From assembly GCA_031275325.1 (NCBI GenBank), contig JAISOX010000114.1, positions 1 through 36,590 of the forward strand: 36,590 nucleotides of DNA, written 5' to 3'. How positions within the stretch are numbered: position 1 is the stretch's first letter; every line of letters begins with the position of its first letter. Below, in pieces: positions 1 to 7,231 of this stretch. The notes below the pieces were generated by a model, which did no database searches, was not told the DNA's origin, and was given only the letters and a program-made list of their open reading frames with translations. Made by a program: the position numbers and the translations under genes. The stretch is from Treponema sp. GTDB taxonomy: Bacteria; Spirochaetota; Spirochaetia; Treponematales; Breznakiellaceae.

Positions 1-1101
1 TATGGTCTTGGTGAGGTCTCCCTTGGAAATGTCCTTGAGCAAGCCTGCGAGGGTGTTGATGGGACGGCTGATGGAACGGGCCATAGAGAAGACCCCTATA
101 GACATGAGGATCATGCTCAGGAAACCGATAAGAGCGCAGAACCTCAGCATCTGGTAGACCGGCGCCATGATGGTGTTACGTGGAACCCCCACGACCATGG
201 TCCAGGGGTTAGAAGCGTATCCCACCGTAAAAGGTACTGCATAGTACTGGATCACCGTATCGGATTGCGGGGGCTGGTAAGAGAAGGAAGCCGGGGTTCC
301 TTCTGTAACCGCAGTAACCATAGTGTCCAGGAACGGGCCGAAGGTGTCGGTTTCTGAGTCTCGTATATTCTTTCCGATCCGGCTGGGGTCCTGGTGAGCT
401 GCGATAATGCCCCCTGAGCTGAACACCATGGCATGGCCGTTGCCGAAGGGTTTAATCTCCTCCACGATAGCCTGAATGGTGGATAATACAATCACATTGC
501 CTATGACGCCTATAACCGCGCTGGTGTCTGGATCCCTTACCGGAACCCCTATATTGGCAATCAACAGGTTCCCCGCGGCAAATGGATACACCGCAGGATC
601 CAGTATATACTCTTCACCAAAAGCCGGCATGTATGTAAGCATCTCCCAACTGAACCCTTGTATAGGCCGTACTATGGGTTTACCGTCAACAACGCCCCAA
701 CTGGGTATATACCGTCCGGTTTCATCGGTTCCGGGAGTATTCGCATAGGCTTCATCCATGCCGTCAAGCCCGTTGGGGGACCAGTTGGCATACACCCCTG
801 CTAGGGTTGGGTTTTTCAGGGCTACCTGCAGCAGCATCAGGTTGCAATAGTCCCGGCGCTGTTCAGGGGGTATTTTTTTATAGGCTTCCATAACATGCGC
901 GAGGGTTCTTACCGGATCGATATGTTCGTTGAGCCAGTTTTGTATGGTTTTACTGCTCTGGATAGCGATGCTTTCCGCGTGTTTATCCACCAGGCGGGTG
1001 ATTTCCGCCCGGGAGAGCATGAGCGTAACTCCTGCTAAAAGACCGATGCCGATGAGATTGAAGACGCTGATAGTCGTTACCAGTTTAACGCCGATTTTCA
1101 T
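1..1101 (-). CDS. Methyl-accepting chemotaxis protein, 5' part (truncated by window edge)
   Basis: Chemoreceptor that would sense a ligand outside the inner membrane and signal to CheA. The reading frame is open over 367 codons and leaves the window at base 1, so the cytoplasmic signalling domain is not seen. The protein starts MKIGVKLVTT and has a first membrane segment at about residues 8-28. A long extracytoplasmic region with double-Cache character follows (PEQRRDYCNLML, VIGVIGNVIVLSTI, then a second lobe ending NPWTMVVGVPR). A second membrane segment lies at about 313-338 and the start of a HAMP domain (SISRPINTLAGLLKDISKGD) ends the visible part. The start is supported by AAGGAG seven bases upstream of ATG. 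cheR and cheB are in the same window but 13 kb away. The ligand cannot be told from sequence. Confidence 0.9.
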   Translation of the reverse strand, partial: MKIGVKLVTTISVFNLIGIGLLAGVTLMLSRAEITRLVDKHAESIAIQSSKTIQNWLNEHIDPVRTLAHVMEAYKKIPPEQRRDYCNLMLLQVALKNPTLAGVYANWSPNGLDGMDEAYANTPGTDETGRYIPSWGVVDGKPIVRPIQGFSWEMLTYMPAFGEEYILDPAVYPFAAGNLLIANIGVPVRDPDTSAVIGVIGNVIVLSTIQAIVEEIKPFGNGHAMVFSSGGIIAAHQDPSRIGKNIRDSETDTFGPFLDTMVTAVTEGTPASFSYQPPQSDTVIQYYAVPFTVGYASNPWTMVVGVPRNTIMAPVYQMLRFCALIGFLSMILMSIGVFSMARSISRPINTLAGLLKDISKGDLTKTI

Positions 1102-1618
1102 AACCCACTCCTTTTATGATCAAGATGAAACCATGGTGCTGGATGAAGAACGCTGAACCTGCCCAATGCGCTAGGAATGACCAACAGGTATTCCTGTAAC
1201 ATTATGTGTATGGGGGGTGAGACAAAATAAGTGATGCCCATAGGGATATGCTCCATCGTGCTTAATTCCTCTTTCAGGAAGCCCTGTGTAGACCAGGCCC
1301 CAGGGTTCCCCAGAGACAGGGCCGCCCTGTCTGAAAGTTTCCGGGGTGAACTGTCCAGGCTGTTGTGAGACCAGCGACAGCCTGGGTGAGGCATCCCTAA
1401 CAGCCCTGGTTATGGCTCCCAACAGCCTTGGTGGGGATAAGACGGGCAGAACAGATCAAGGGGTCATTCGCTGTTCCTGGGAACATAACAAACCTGCTCC
1501 TTTATGGCATAAAACTATATCCTTACGCCCATACTGGGCGCTGCTCTGGGGGAAGTTTCTTCCCCTTGTCCGGCCAGCCAACCTGGAAGCGGGAAACCTC
1601 AAAACCCGGCGCCTGACC
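1102..1618. other. Gene-free gap made of successive short hairpins
   Basis: I see no convincing gene in these 517 bases; the short open frames lack family signal and plausible ribosome sites. The gap holds a run of small inverted repeats with unrelated stems: TTCCT/AGGAA (1266-1280), AGACAGGG/CCCTGTCT (1314-1332), CCAGGCTGT/ACAGCCTGG (1355-1385), GTTCC/GGAAC (1473-1484), CGCCCA/TGGGCG (1526-1540) and GGGGAAG/CTTCCCC with a 3-base loop (1549-1565). The last could end transcription of the flanking minus-strand gene, but it lacks a clear T run. The promoter of the chemoreceptor gene should lie in the left part. Confidence 0.6.
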
Positions 1619-3328
1619 CTAGCCCCGCAGCTTCCGCTGCCTCCGCGCCTGGGTTACTCCCGGTAAGGGCTTATAGGCCTTGAAGGAGAGGTACTTAAAG
1701 GGATGAATATCCAGGGCATTGGGGAACCACCCGTCTAGTTCATCCGTATCCACGATGTTTATAGCCGGACTATAGGAAATGGGGAGCACCGTACCCCGGT
1801 CCAGGAGCAGTTTTTCCGCTTCCGCCAAGGTGGCCCACCGTTTTTCCCCATCCTCGGTCATGGACTTATCCATCAAGTGCTCATAGTCCGTATCATTGTA
1901 CTGGGCGTCATTCAGGTTGGAATCTCTGCGCCACATCTGGAGGAAGGTATAAGGATCCGCAAAGTCGCCAATCCAGGTAGAAAAGCCCACTGCATAGTCA
2001 TTTTGTTTCAGCGACTGAAAGTATTGATTATAAGGAATCACGGTGATTTTTACCGGAACCCCGAGCTTTTCCATCCAAACCCCGGCCATGAGGGCCCCCA
2101 CACGGGAGGCCTCTGGAGAAGGGGTCAACTTGATGACCAGATCCGGCAGCCCCACCCCTTTGGGAAACCCCGCTTCCGCCAAAAGCCGCTGCGCCTCTTC
2201 CATATCCGTACTATCCACGCCTTTTACTTGCGGATATCCTGGAATCGGGTAGATGAGGGTTTTCGCAGGAAGCAGGTGCCCCTCCCGGATTTGCTCCCAG
2301 GGCAGGGCCAAGGAAAGGGCCCGCCGGATCCGGTGATCGTTCCAGGGTTTTTCCGCGGACCGAATAAAATAATAGTGGGTGGCAAACATGGGATTGACCA
2401 TGATCCCGCTCCGGTCCGTCAAGGTTTCCAGGTTCACCTCCCCGGAAATCCACCGGGCTTCCCCGGAGTTCCACAGCGCGGTGGCTTCATCCCCGTCTTC
2501 GGTAAACTTCAAGATGATCTTATTCAAGGAGACATTTTTAGCGCCCCAATACAACTCATTTTTAGCCAGCACCATCCGATCCAGGGTATGATCTTCAATA
2601 TAAAAAGGCCCGTTAGAAACCGGGATAACCTGGGACCAATCCGGTTGGTTCAGCATAGACGGATGAATGGGACTAAAAGAATGGTGGCAGAGCATACTCG
2701 GAAAGAAGGATGCCGGGGTGTTGAGCTGTACCACCAGGGTTCGTTCATCATCGGCCCTAATGCCGATCCGCCGGGGGTCCCGGAGCCGCCCTGTCCGGTA
2801 GTCCCTGGCCCCTTGGATAATATCAAACAAGGATGAATAGGGGGAGTTCGCCGAAGGATCCAACAGGGATATCCAAGCCGCCCGGAAATCTTCCGCCCTC
2901 ACCGTATCCCCGTTCCAGTATTTGGCATGCTCCCGGATCGTAAAGGTCCACTGCGTTTTATCTTCTGACACCTCCCATTGCGCGGCAAGCCCAGGAACCG
3001 GTTCCATGGTAACCGGGTGATAAGAAAAAAGGCCCTCATACAGCCCGGTAAAAAGCTGGGCTTCATAGGCCAGATAGGACTTTCGGAAATCCAATTCCAA
3101 GTCCCCGCTGGAAAAGGTTACGGTAAGCTGGTCCCGAACCAGCGACCGCGGCCGGGTTTCCGCGAAATCCGGCCCTTGAGGGATCGCCCCCTGATCCACC
3201 AGGCGCTCCTGAGGTTCCCCAGGCAGGGGCATTGCTTCTTGCCGCATAGAAGCGCTTTTGCACGATACCAAGCCCAGGATGATAACCCCATACATGAGCC
3301 CGAGATCCCTGATATTGAACTTTTTCAT
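1619..3328 (-). CDS. Oligopeptide ABC transporter substrate-binding lipoprotein (OppA-like)
   Basis: Solute-binding protein of SBP_bac_5 type, 569 aa, close to the usual family length. It would be lipid-anchored and deliver peptides to an ABC permease. The N-terminus has a signal peptide ending LGLVSC, with Cys23 as the probable lipid-modified residue. The family hallmark region follows (FTIREHAKYWNGDTVRAEDF, then a LLDPSANSPYSSLFDIIQGA segment). Later segments typical of the second lobe include RRALSLALPWEQI and FSTWIGDFADPYTF. An AGGTGA ribosome site lies just upstream of the ATG. No permease or ATPase genes adjoin it, so it may be an orphan binding protein serving a transporter elsewhere. 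Peptide specificity is inferred from the family only. Confidence 0.88.
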   Translation of the reverse strand: MKKFNIRDLGLMYGVIILGLVSCKSASMRQEAMPLPGEPQERLVDQGAIPQGPDFAETRPRSLVRDQLTVTFSSGDLELDFRKSYLAYEAQLFTGLYEGLFSYHPVTMEPVPGLAAQWEVSEDKTQWTFTIREHAKYWNGDTVRAEDFRAAWISLLDPSANSPYSSLFDIIQGARDYRTGRLRDPRRIGIRADDERTLVVQLNTPASFFPSMLCHHSFSPIHPSMLNQPDWSQVIPVSNGPFYIEDHTLDRMVLAKNELYWGAKNVSLNKIILKFTEDGDEATALWNSGEARWISGEVNLETLTDRSGIMVNPMFATHYYFIRSAEKPWNDHRIRRALSLALPWEQIREGHLLPAKTLIYPIPGYPQVKGVDSTDMEEAQRLLAEAGFPKGVGLPDLVIKLTPSPEASRVGALMAGVWMEKLGVPVKITVIPYNQYFQSLKQNDYAVGFSTWIGDFADPYTFLQMWRRDSNLNDAQYNDTDYEHLMDKSMTEDGEKRWATLAEAEKLLLDRGTVLPISYSPAINIVDTDELDGWFPNALDIHPFKYLSFKAYKPLPGVTQARRQRKLRG

Positions 3329-3441
3329 ACATTCACCTGTTACCCTTATAGATTCGACTTCATCAGTACTGGCAGGTACTTACCCGTCATCCCGTATATG
3401 ATCGGTTTTTTCTACGCTTGAGCATCATGGAGCGCAAAACC

Positions 3442-4812
3442 CTAGTCCTTCTGGACAATATTCAGCTTTTTCAGTTGTTCTGCTTCTTCCTTCAAGAGCG
3501 TATAGTCAGAACGCCGCTGGTTTGCCTTGATATAGGTGTTCTTCATGGTAGAAAGTTCCGGTTTTATACCCTTTATTTTAGTCCGATCCTCGAGATCAAC
3601 GGTCTGCTTAAAATAATCATCCACCGCGTTTAAGGTTTTATAGAGGGACTGGGTATCCTTGATGCCATGTTCGAGAAATTTCATAAGCTGCTCATCCCCC
3701 AGGGCGTTAATCTGCGCCAAGGTCATACTCTGGGCAGAGGCAAATTGTTTTGCCTTTTTAGCAACCTTACCGCGTAACTGGTTAAAATTAACGAGTTCTT
3801 TGACCGGCGAAGAACTGGACGGTTGATACACCACTTCATAGATGACCGGTTCCGGTTCCTTGTTCATCATCCGCTCCAAGAACCGCTTAACTTTATTCCA
3901 AAAATTGAGCTTCCGGTTTGCCAGAACCGCTTCATTAGCGTCTAATTTTATCCCTATTTCGAGGAGGAGCGGGGCAAGCCCGCTGATGATCTGCACTCCT
4001 TCCACGAGGAAATGCTTGAATGAAACTTCCTGGGTACCGGTCTCCTGCTTCTCCTCAGGAACCTGCAAGGACTGGAGGACCTGTTCCTGCAATTCCGGCC
4101 CCTTAGACGAATAGTCTTCTTTTATCAATTCTTCAAGCAATTCAGTATATACCGGCGTACCAGGGGCTATGTGTTTCTTAATATCCCCTATGGAAGGGCT
4201 TTTTCCTGGGGGTATATGGCCGCTTACCGCGGTTCGTACTGCAAGTTTATACGCCTCCCGGTTAAAATCAAAGAGGACTTTTAAAGAACCCAGAATCGAG
4301 CGGCTTAATCTGGCTAAACGCTGGATGAGCCCTACGATTCCCCCGACGCCCAAGGCATCGGCTCCCCTCCGTAAGAGATTGGTCATCTCCGCCACGGCCC
4401 GGGTAATGGGGGATGCAGAATCAGGACTGAGATTAATCCAGTCAATATATTTGATGAGACTCAGGACCCGCTTAATCCGGTCAATGGTAAAATAGGTAGT
4501 ATTAAACTGGTAAAAATTGACCAATACATCAAGCTGTATATCATAATGGGACAGCCTGATCGTAAGCTGTTGATCCTTTTCACTGTCTGAAAATGGCTCG
4601 GTTTCAGGAACTTGAATTTCCCCGATTTGTATATCCTGTTTATAGGGATCTTCCTTGACCATCCCTTTGGAGAGTAACATACGATACAAATCTTCATAGG
4701 CGTTATAGAACGCACGGAGGTCTTCTTTTAAAGGAACTAATACTGATTTTTCTATATATTCCCGCCGAATTTGAATGGCTTCAGAAAGGGCGGTTTGATA
4801 GTTTTTATCCAT
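3442..4812 (-). CDS. Conserved-looking hypothetical protein, 456 aa
   Basis: I do not recognise the family. The frame is long and the composition is that of a real, mostly helical soluble protein: many charged and leucine-rich stretches, no signal peptide and no strong membrane segment except a mildly hydrophobic stretch near residues 155-185 (GVGGIVGLIQRLARLSRSIL). The C-terminal third (from about residue 340) is rich in Lys, Gln and Leu and could form coiled coils (AKKAKQFASAQSM, DYTLLKEEAEQLKKLNIVQ). There is no clear Shine-Dalgarno site before the ATG. The gene lies 113 bases upstream of the peptide-binding lipoprotein gene on the same strand, which gives no firm hint of function. It may be a spirochaete-restricted protein. 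Confidence 0.7.
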   Translation of the reverse strand: MDKNYQTALSEAIQIRREYIEKSVLVPLKEDLRAFYNAYEDLYRMLLSKGMVKEDPYKQDIQIGEIQVPETEPFSDSEKDQQLTIRLSHYDIQLDVLVNFYQFNTTYFTIDRIKRVLSLIKYIDWINLSPDSASPITRAVAEMTNLLRRGADALGVGGIVGLIQRLARLSRSILGSLKVLFDFNREAYKLAVRTAVSGHIPPGKSPSIGDIKKHIAPGTPVYTELLEELIKEDYSSKGPELQEQVLQSLQVPEEKQETGTQEVSFKHFLVEGVQIISGLAPLLLEIGIKLDANEAVLANRKLNFWNKVKRFLERMMNKEPEPVIYEVVYQPSSSSPVKELVNFNQLRGKVAKKAKQFASAQSMTLAQINALGDEQLMKFLEHGIKDTQSLYKTLNAVDDYFKQTVDLEDRTKIKGIKPELSTMKNTYIKANQRRSDYTLLKEEAEQLKKLNIVQKD

Positions 4813-4883
4813 GATTAATGTTACTATGCACTATTGTACCAAATAGATCAATCAATGGCATTACCAGTCTAGCAATTTTATCT

Positions 4884-4994
4884 TTAACGCGCTGTAGGGA
4901 TTTTTAAGGCAAATTCACCGCTTTTTTCCCCATTATGTAGGGCTAATACCATAGCGGTTACCAGGCCCCGCTCCTCACCGGCAGGTCCCCGCAT
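4884..4994 (-). CDS. Possible small protein, 36 aa, directly after the DUF2156 gene
   Basis: A small open frame starts with ATG four bases after the stop of the DUF2156 gene and encodes MRGPAGEERGLVTAMVLAL followed by HNGEKSGEFALKIPTAR. It could be translated by coupling, since there is no separate ribosome site. The composition looks protein-like, but at this length chance is quite possible. It could also be a remnant of a longer gene. No family is recognised. Confidence 0.25.
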   Translation of the reverse strand: MRGPAGEERGLVTAMVLALHNGEKSGEFALKIPTAR

Positions 4995-4998
4995 TTTT

Positions 4999-5871
4999 TC
5001 ACGGCTTGTAATGACCGGTATATTTGCGTACAAACCCCCACGGGCGATAGGTCATTTTCGCCTGACGAAGCCCTTCATCCCCCAGATCCTGTTCCCGGTT
5101 AATATAGGCGAATCCTTCAGAGAGGGACGCGGCAAAGGTCTGGTTCATAAACTGATAAATCCCCTTGTACTCATCAATGCCTTTTTCAAAATGAACCGCA
5201 AAGATGGTCCCCTGGGCCACGGCTTCTCCTAAACACCAGCCCCCGGGTTTTCCGTTTATATAATAGATGCTCCCCTGCATACCCAGTAGGGTAAACAGTT
5301 CCAGCGCTTCCTTGGCCGCATGGTAATCCCCATCCTCCCCCTTGTCCTGCCGCCACCGTTCCAGGACCATCATGGCCTGGGGAAGGAGTTCCGCTCTGAG
5401 CGGCTGTTCTTCATGCGTATAGGCGCTGAGGAAGGCGTTGACGAGGTTACGTTTCTTGTGATACTTCTTCCCTGGTAAGTGGGCCAGATCGGTTCTCCGG
5501 TACAGGTAGTCAAAATTATCCCGGTCCTCGGTGATTTCAATGCCCCACTGCATCAGCCGCTCCCGGTTCGGCGTCAATACCGACTCGGGTATGCCTTTCC
5601 AGTAATCATGGGTTTTAAAGAGTTCCTGGAGCACTTCCTGTTCAGGAATCTCGCAGGGACTCATAAAAAAGCGCTCTCCCTCCCGTTCCCCAGAAATGAT
5701 CAGGCTATTCTTATGCAGGGCAACATGATAATTATACCGTTTTCTGAACAAATAGAGATTGGCAAAGGTATATTCTGAAACTCCGTCAGGGATCTGGAAT
5801 AACCGGCCTTGTATTTCCGCCTGTAATGCAAAACTTATGGGTACTAATTCAGGGTAACAAGCTATGGACAT
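4999..5871 (-). CDS. DUF2156 protein (phosphatidylglycerol lysyltransferase-type GNAT domain)
   Basis: A 290-residue protein matching the stand-alone DUF2156 family, whose fold is that of the C-terminal domain of MprF-type lysyl-phosphatidylglycerol synthases (tandem GNAT-like). Visible family motifs are EYTFANLYLFR near residue 33, the DLAHLPGKKYHKKRNLVNAF block around residues 128-147, GKPGGWCLGE and, near the end, YINREQDLGDEGLRQAKMTY followed by RPWGF. There is no membrane flippase domain, so this is a cytoplasmic acyltransferase-like enzyme. Its acyl or aminoacyl donor and acceptor are unknown for stand-alone members. No clear Shine-Dalgarno site precedes the ATG. Confidence 0.82.
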   Translation of the reverse strand: MSIACYPELVPISFALQAEIQGRLFQIPDGVSEYTFANLYLFRKRYNYHVALHKNSLIISGEREGERFFMSPCEIPEQEVLQELFKTHDYWKGIPESVLTPNRERLMQWGIEITEDRDNFDYLYRRTDLAHLPGKKYHKKRNLVNAFLSAYTHEEQPLRAELLPQAMMVLERWRQDKGEDGDYHAAKEALELFTLLGMQGSIYYINGKPGGWCLGEAVAQGTIFAVHFEKGIDEYKGIYQFMNQTFAASLSEGFAYINREQDLGDEGLRQAKMTYRPWGFVRKYTGHYKP

Positions 5872-5964
5872 TATGATTCTAATATACTCTTTTTTACCGT
5901 ACTTGCGGTAACCGCGAAAGGCTGTTTAGGCGATGACCGCTTGGGTTGAACAGGGCGGGGTACA

Positions 5965-5982
5965 CGGCATGGCGCCATGCCG
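5965..5982. repeat. 18-bp perfect palindrome
   Basis: CGGCATGGCGCCATGCCG reads the same on both strands without a loop. It lies between the P-II-like gene and the DUF2156 gene (both minus strand). A degenerate solo relative of the 23-nt hairpin repeat (TTGAACAGGGCGG at 5946-5958) sits immediately to its left. It could act as a terminator stem, a protein-binding site or part of the intergenic hairpin family; no T run follows on either strand. Confidence 0.7.
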
Positions 5983-5990
5983 GTAAGGCG

Positions 5991-6036
5991 GTTAGAGTGA
6001 GTCTAACCAGTAGGTTAGAGTGAGTCTAACCAGTAG
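5991..6036. repeat. Two tandem copies of a 23-nt hairpin unit
   Basis: Two identical, directly abutting 23-base units (5991-6013 and 6014-6036). Each contains GTTAGA and TCTAAC separated by the five bases GTGAG, so each can form a 6-bp stem-loop. The unit length equals that of the large arrays at 20229 and 27243, although the sequence differs. Confidence 0.85.
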
Positions 6037-6064
6037 GTGCGGCCCTTCCCCAGGTCTTCACCGG

Positions 6065-7222
6065 TTATCCCCTACCCCCAGGCGCTGACTGGCTTCCCTC
6101 TTTCAGCCTAAGGTAGGTTACTGCAGAATGGGCTGAGGATATTTCAAGCATCCCCGGGGTTTCCCCTTCAAAGAACCCTGCCCCTTGCATCCCGGCTAAG
6201 ATCTTTTCCTTAATACTGGTAGCTACGACCAGATCACAAATTTCTCGCGCATGAGAGATGGGACTATGTTCCCCCTCGTGCTGGTGGGAACGCAATTCCA
6301 AGGGAATAAATGTGGCGCCCCCGGATCCGTAATCCAAAGCCGTTTTGCCGAATACATCCAGCGTACCTTCTTCAGCAATGAGCGAAAGGCAGGTGAGATC
6401 CTCTTTTGTTTCCCCTTCCGGTTTTTCCGCAGGGCTTGCCCCCAGCCGCCGCCAATCACTGGAACCCCGGAGATCGTCCAAAGTAGCGATAACCTGTTCC
6501 ATGGTGGCCGCATAATGCCGTTTTCCCCGGCGTACATGGAGGTTCACCGCCGCAGCCCGGATATAGGTTTTATACAAAAAACCCTGCCCCGGCAGATCCA
6601 GCCGGGCCTTATGGATGATCACGCTTTCCAGCAACTCCGCATCGATCTTGGGGACAATGAAATAGATCACTTCCTTTTCCACCGGAATGGTAATCCGTAG
6701 CAATCCCAAGCGATCCCGCAAACCCATGCCATGTCCAAAGGAAATCAGGGGTACACAGAGGCCCATCTCCAGCACGGTCGCGGCTAAAGAGGAAGCCGCG
6801 CCCCGCTGGACAATGCAGTAGATCACCGCGTAGTTATCTTTACCAGGGTCTCCGCTTCCAGCCAGGGTCTCCAACTTTTCCATATCAAAGGCCAAAGGGG
6901 TCTTTCGATGCATCCTAATCGTTTTGGCATAAATGGAACCGCGGCCAGGCAGATACAGATCCGCTGCTTCCGCGATCCGGCGCATGGTTCCGGTTTCATA
7001 CGCGGCCGGCACATAGAACCGGTAAAACACCGCCCGGGCTTCTTCCAGTTTGGTGGATGAACGCAGTCCAAACCAGGTGGAACGATCCAGGAGGCTTATC
7101 TGTTTTGCCTGCTGAATGTATACTTCAGGAATGGCCAGGTCTTTGAGGACCTTATCAATTAAAGGCGTTACCGTATTATTAACCACACAGTTTATTTTTG
7201 AAAAAGCGGTTTGTTCAAACAT
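6065..7222 (-). CDS. Protein with three P-II-like domains, partner of the DUF1538 membrane protein
   Basis: A 385-residue soluble protein. Residues about 131-223 look like a P-II nitrogen-regulator fold: strand YAVIYCIVQRG, helix SSLAATVLEMGL, strand pair RITIPVEKEVIYFIVP, helix, then LDLPGQGFLYK. Residues about 10-104 show the same order, ending LYLPGRGSIYAK. Residues about 276-372 show a more divergent third copy (LTCLSLIAEEG … AREICDLVVATSIKEKILAGM). True P-II proteins are homotrimers, so this chain could fold as a one-chain trimer; that is inference. The uridylylation-type T-loop is not recognisable. The start has GTAGGAG upstream and lies 9 bases after the DUF1538 stop, so the two are co-transcribed. 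The protein probably binds to and regulates that membrane protein, as P-II proteins do for AmtB. Confidence 0.72.
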   Translation of the reverse strand: MFEQTAFSKINCVVNNTVTPLIDKVLKDLAIPEVYIQQAKQISLLDRSTWFGLRSSTKLEEARAVFYRFYVPAAYETGTMRRIAEAADLYLPGRGSIYAKTIRMHRKTPLAFDMEKLETLAGSGDPGKDNYAVIYCIVQRGAASSLAATVLEMGLCVPLISFGHGMGLRDRLGLLRITIPVEKEVIYFIVPKIDAELLESVIIHKARLDLPGQGFLYKTYIRAAAVNLHVRRGKRHYAATMEQVIATLDDLRGSSDWRRLGASPAEKPEGETKEDLTCLSLIAEEGTLDVFGKTALDYGSGGATFIPLELRSHQHEGEHSPISHAREICDLVVATSIKEKILAGMQGAGFFEGETPGMLEISSAHSAVTYLRLKEGSQSAPGGRG

Positions 7223-7231
7223 GGCATACTC

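Noticed and set aside
1098-1422. Short minus-strand open frames ahead of the chemoreceptor gene
   Set aside because: They overlap the ribosome site and start of the chemoreceptor and have no recognisable protein character.
1877-2836. A 319-residue plus-strand open frame opposite the peptide-binding lipoprotein
   Set aside because: Low-complexity, Pro/Gly/His-rich translation typical of an antisense shadow.
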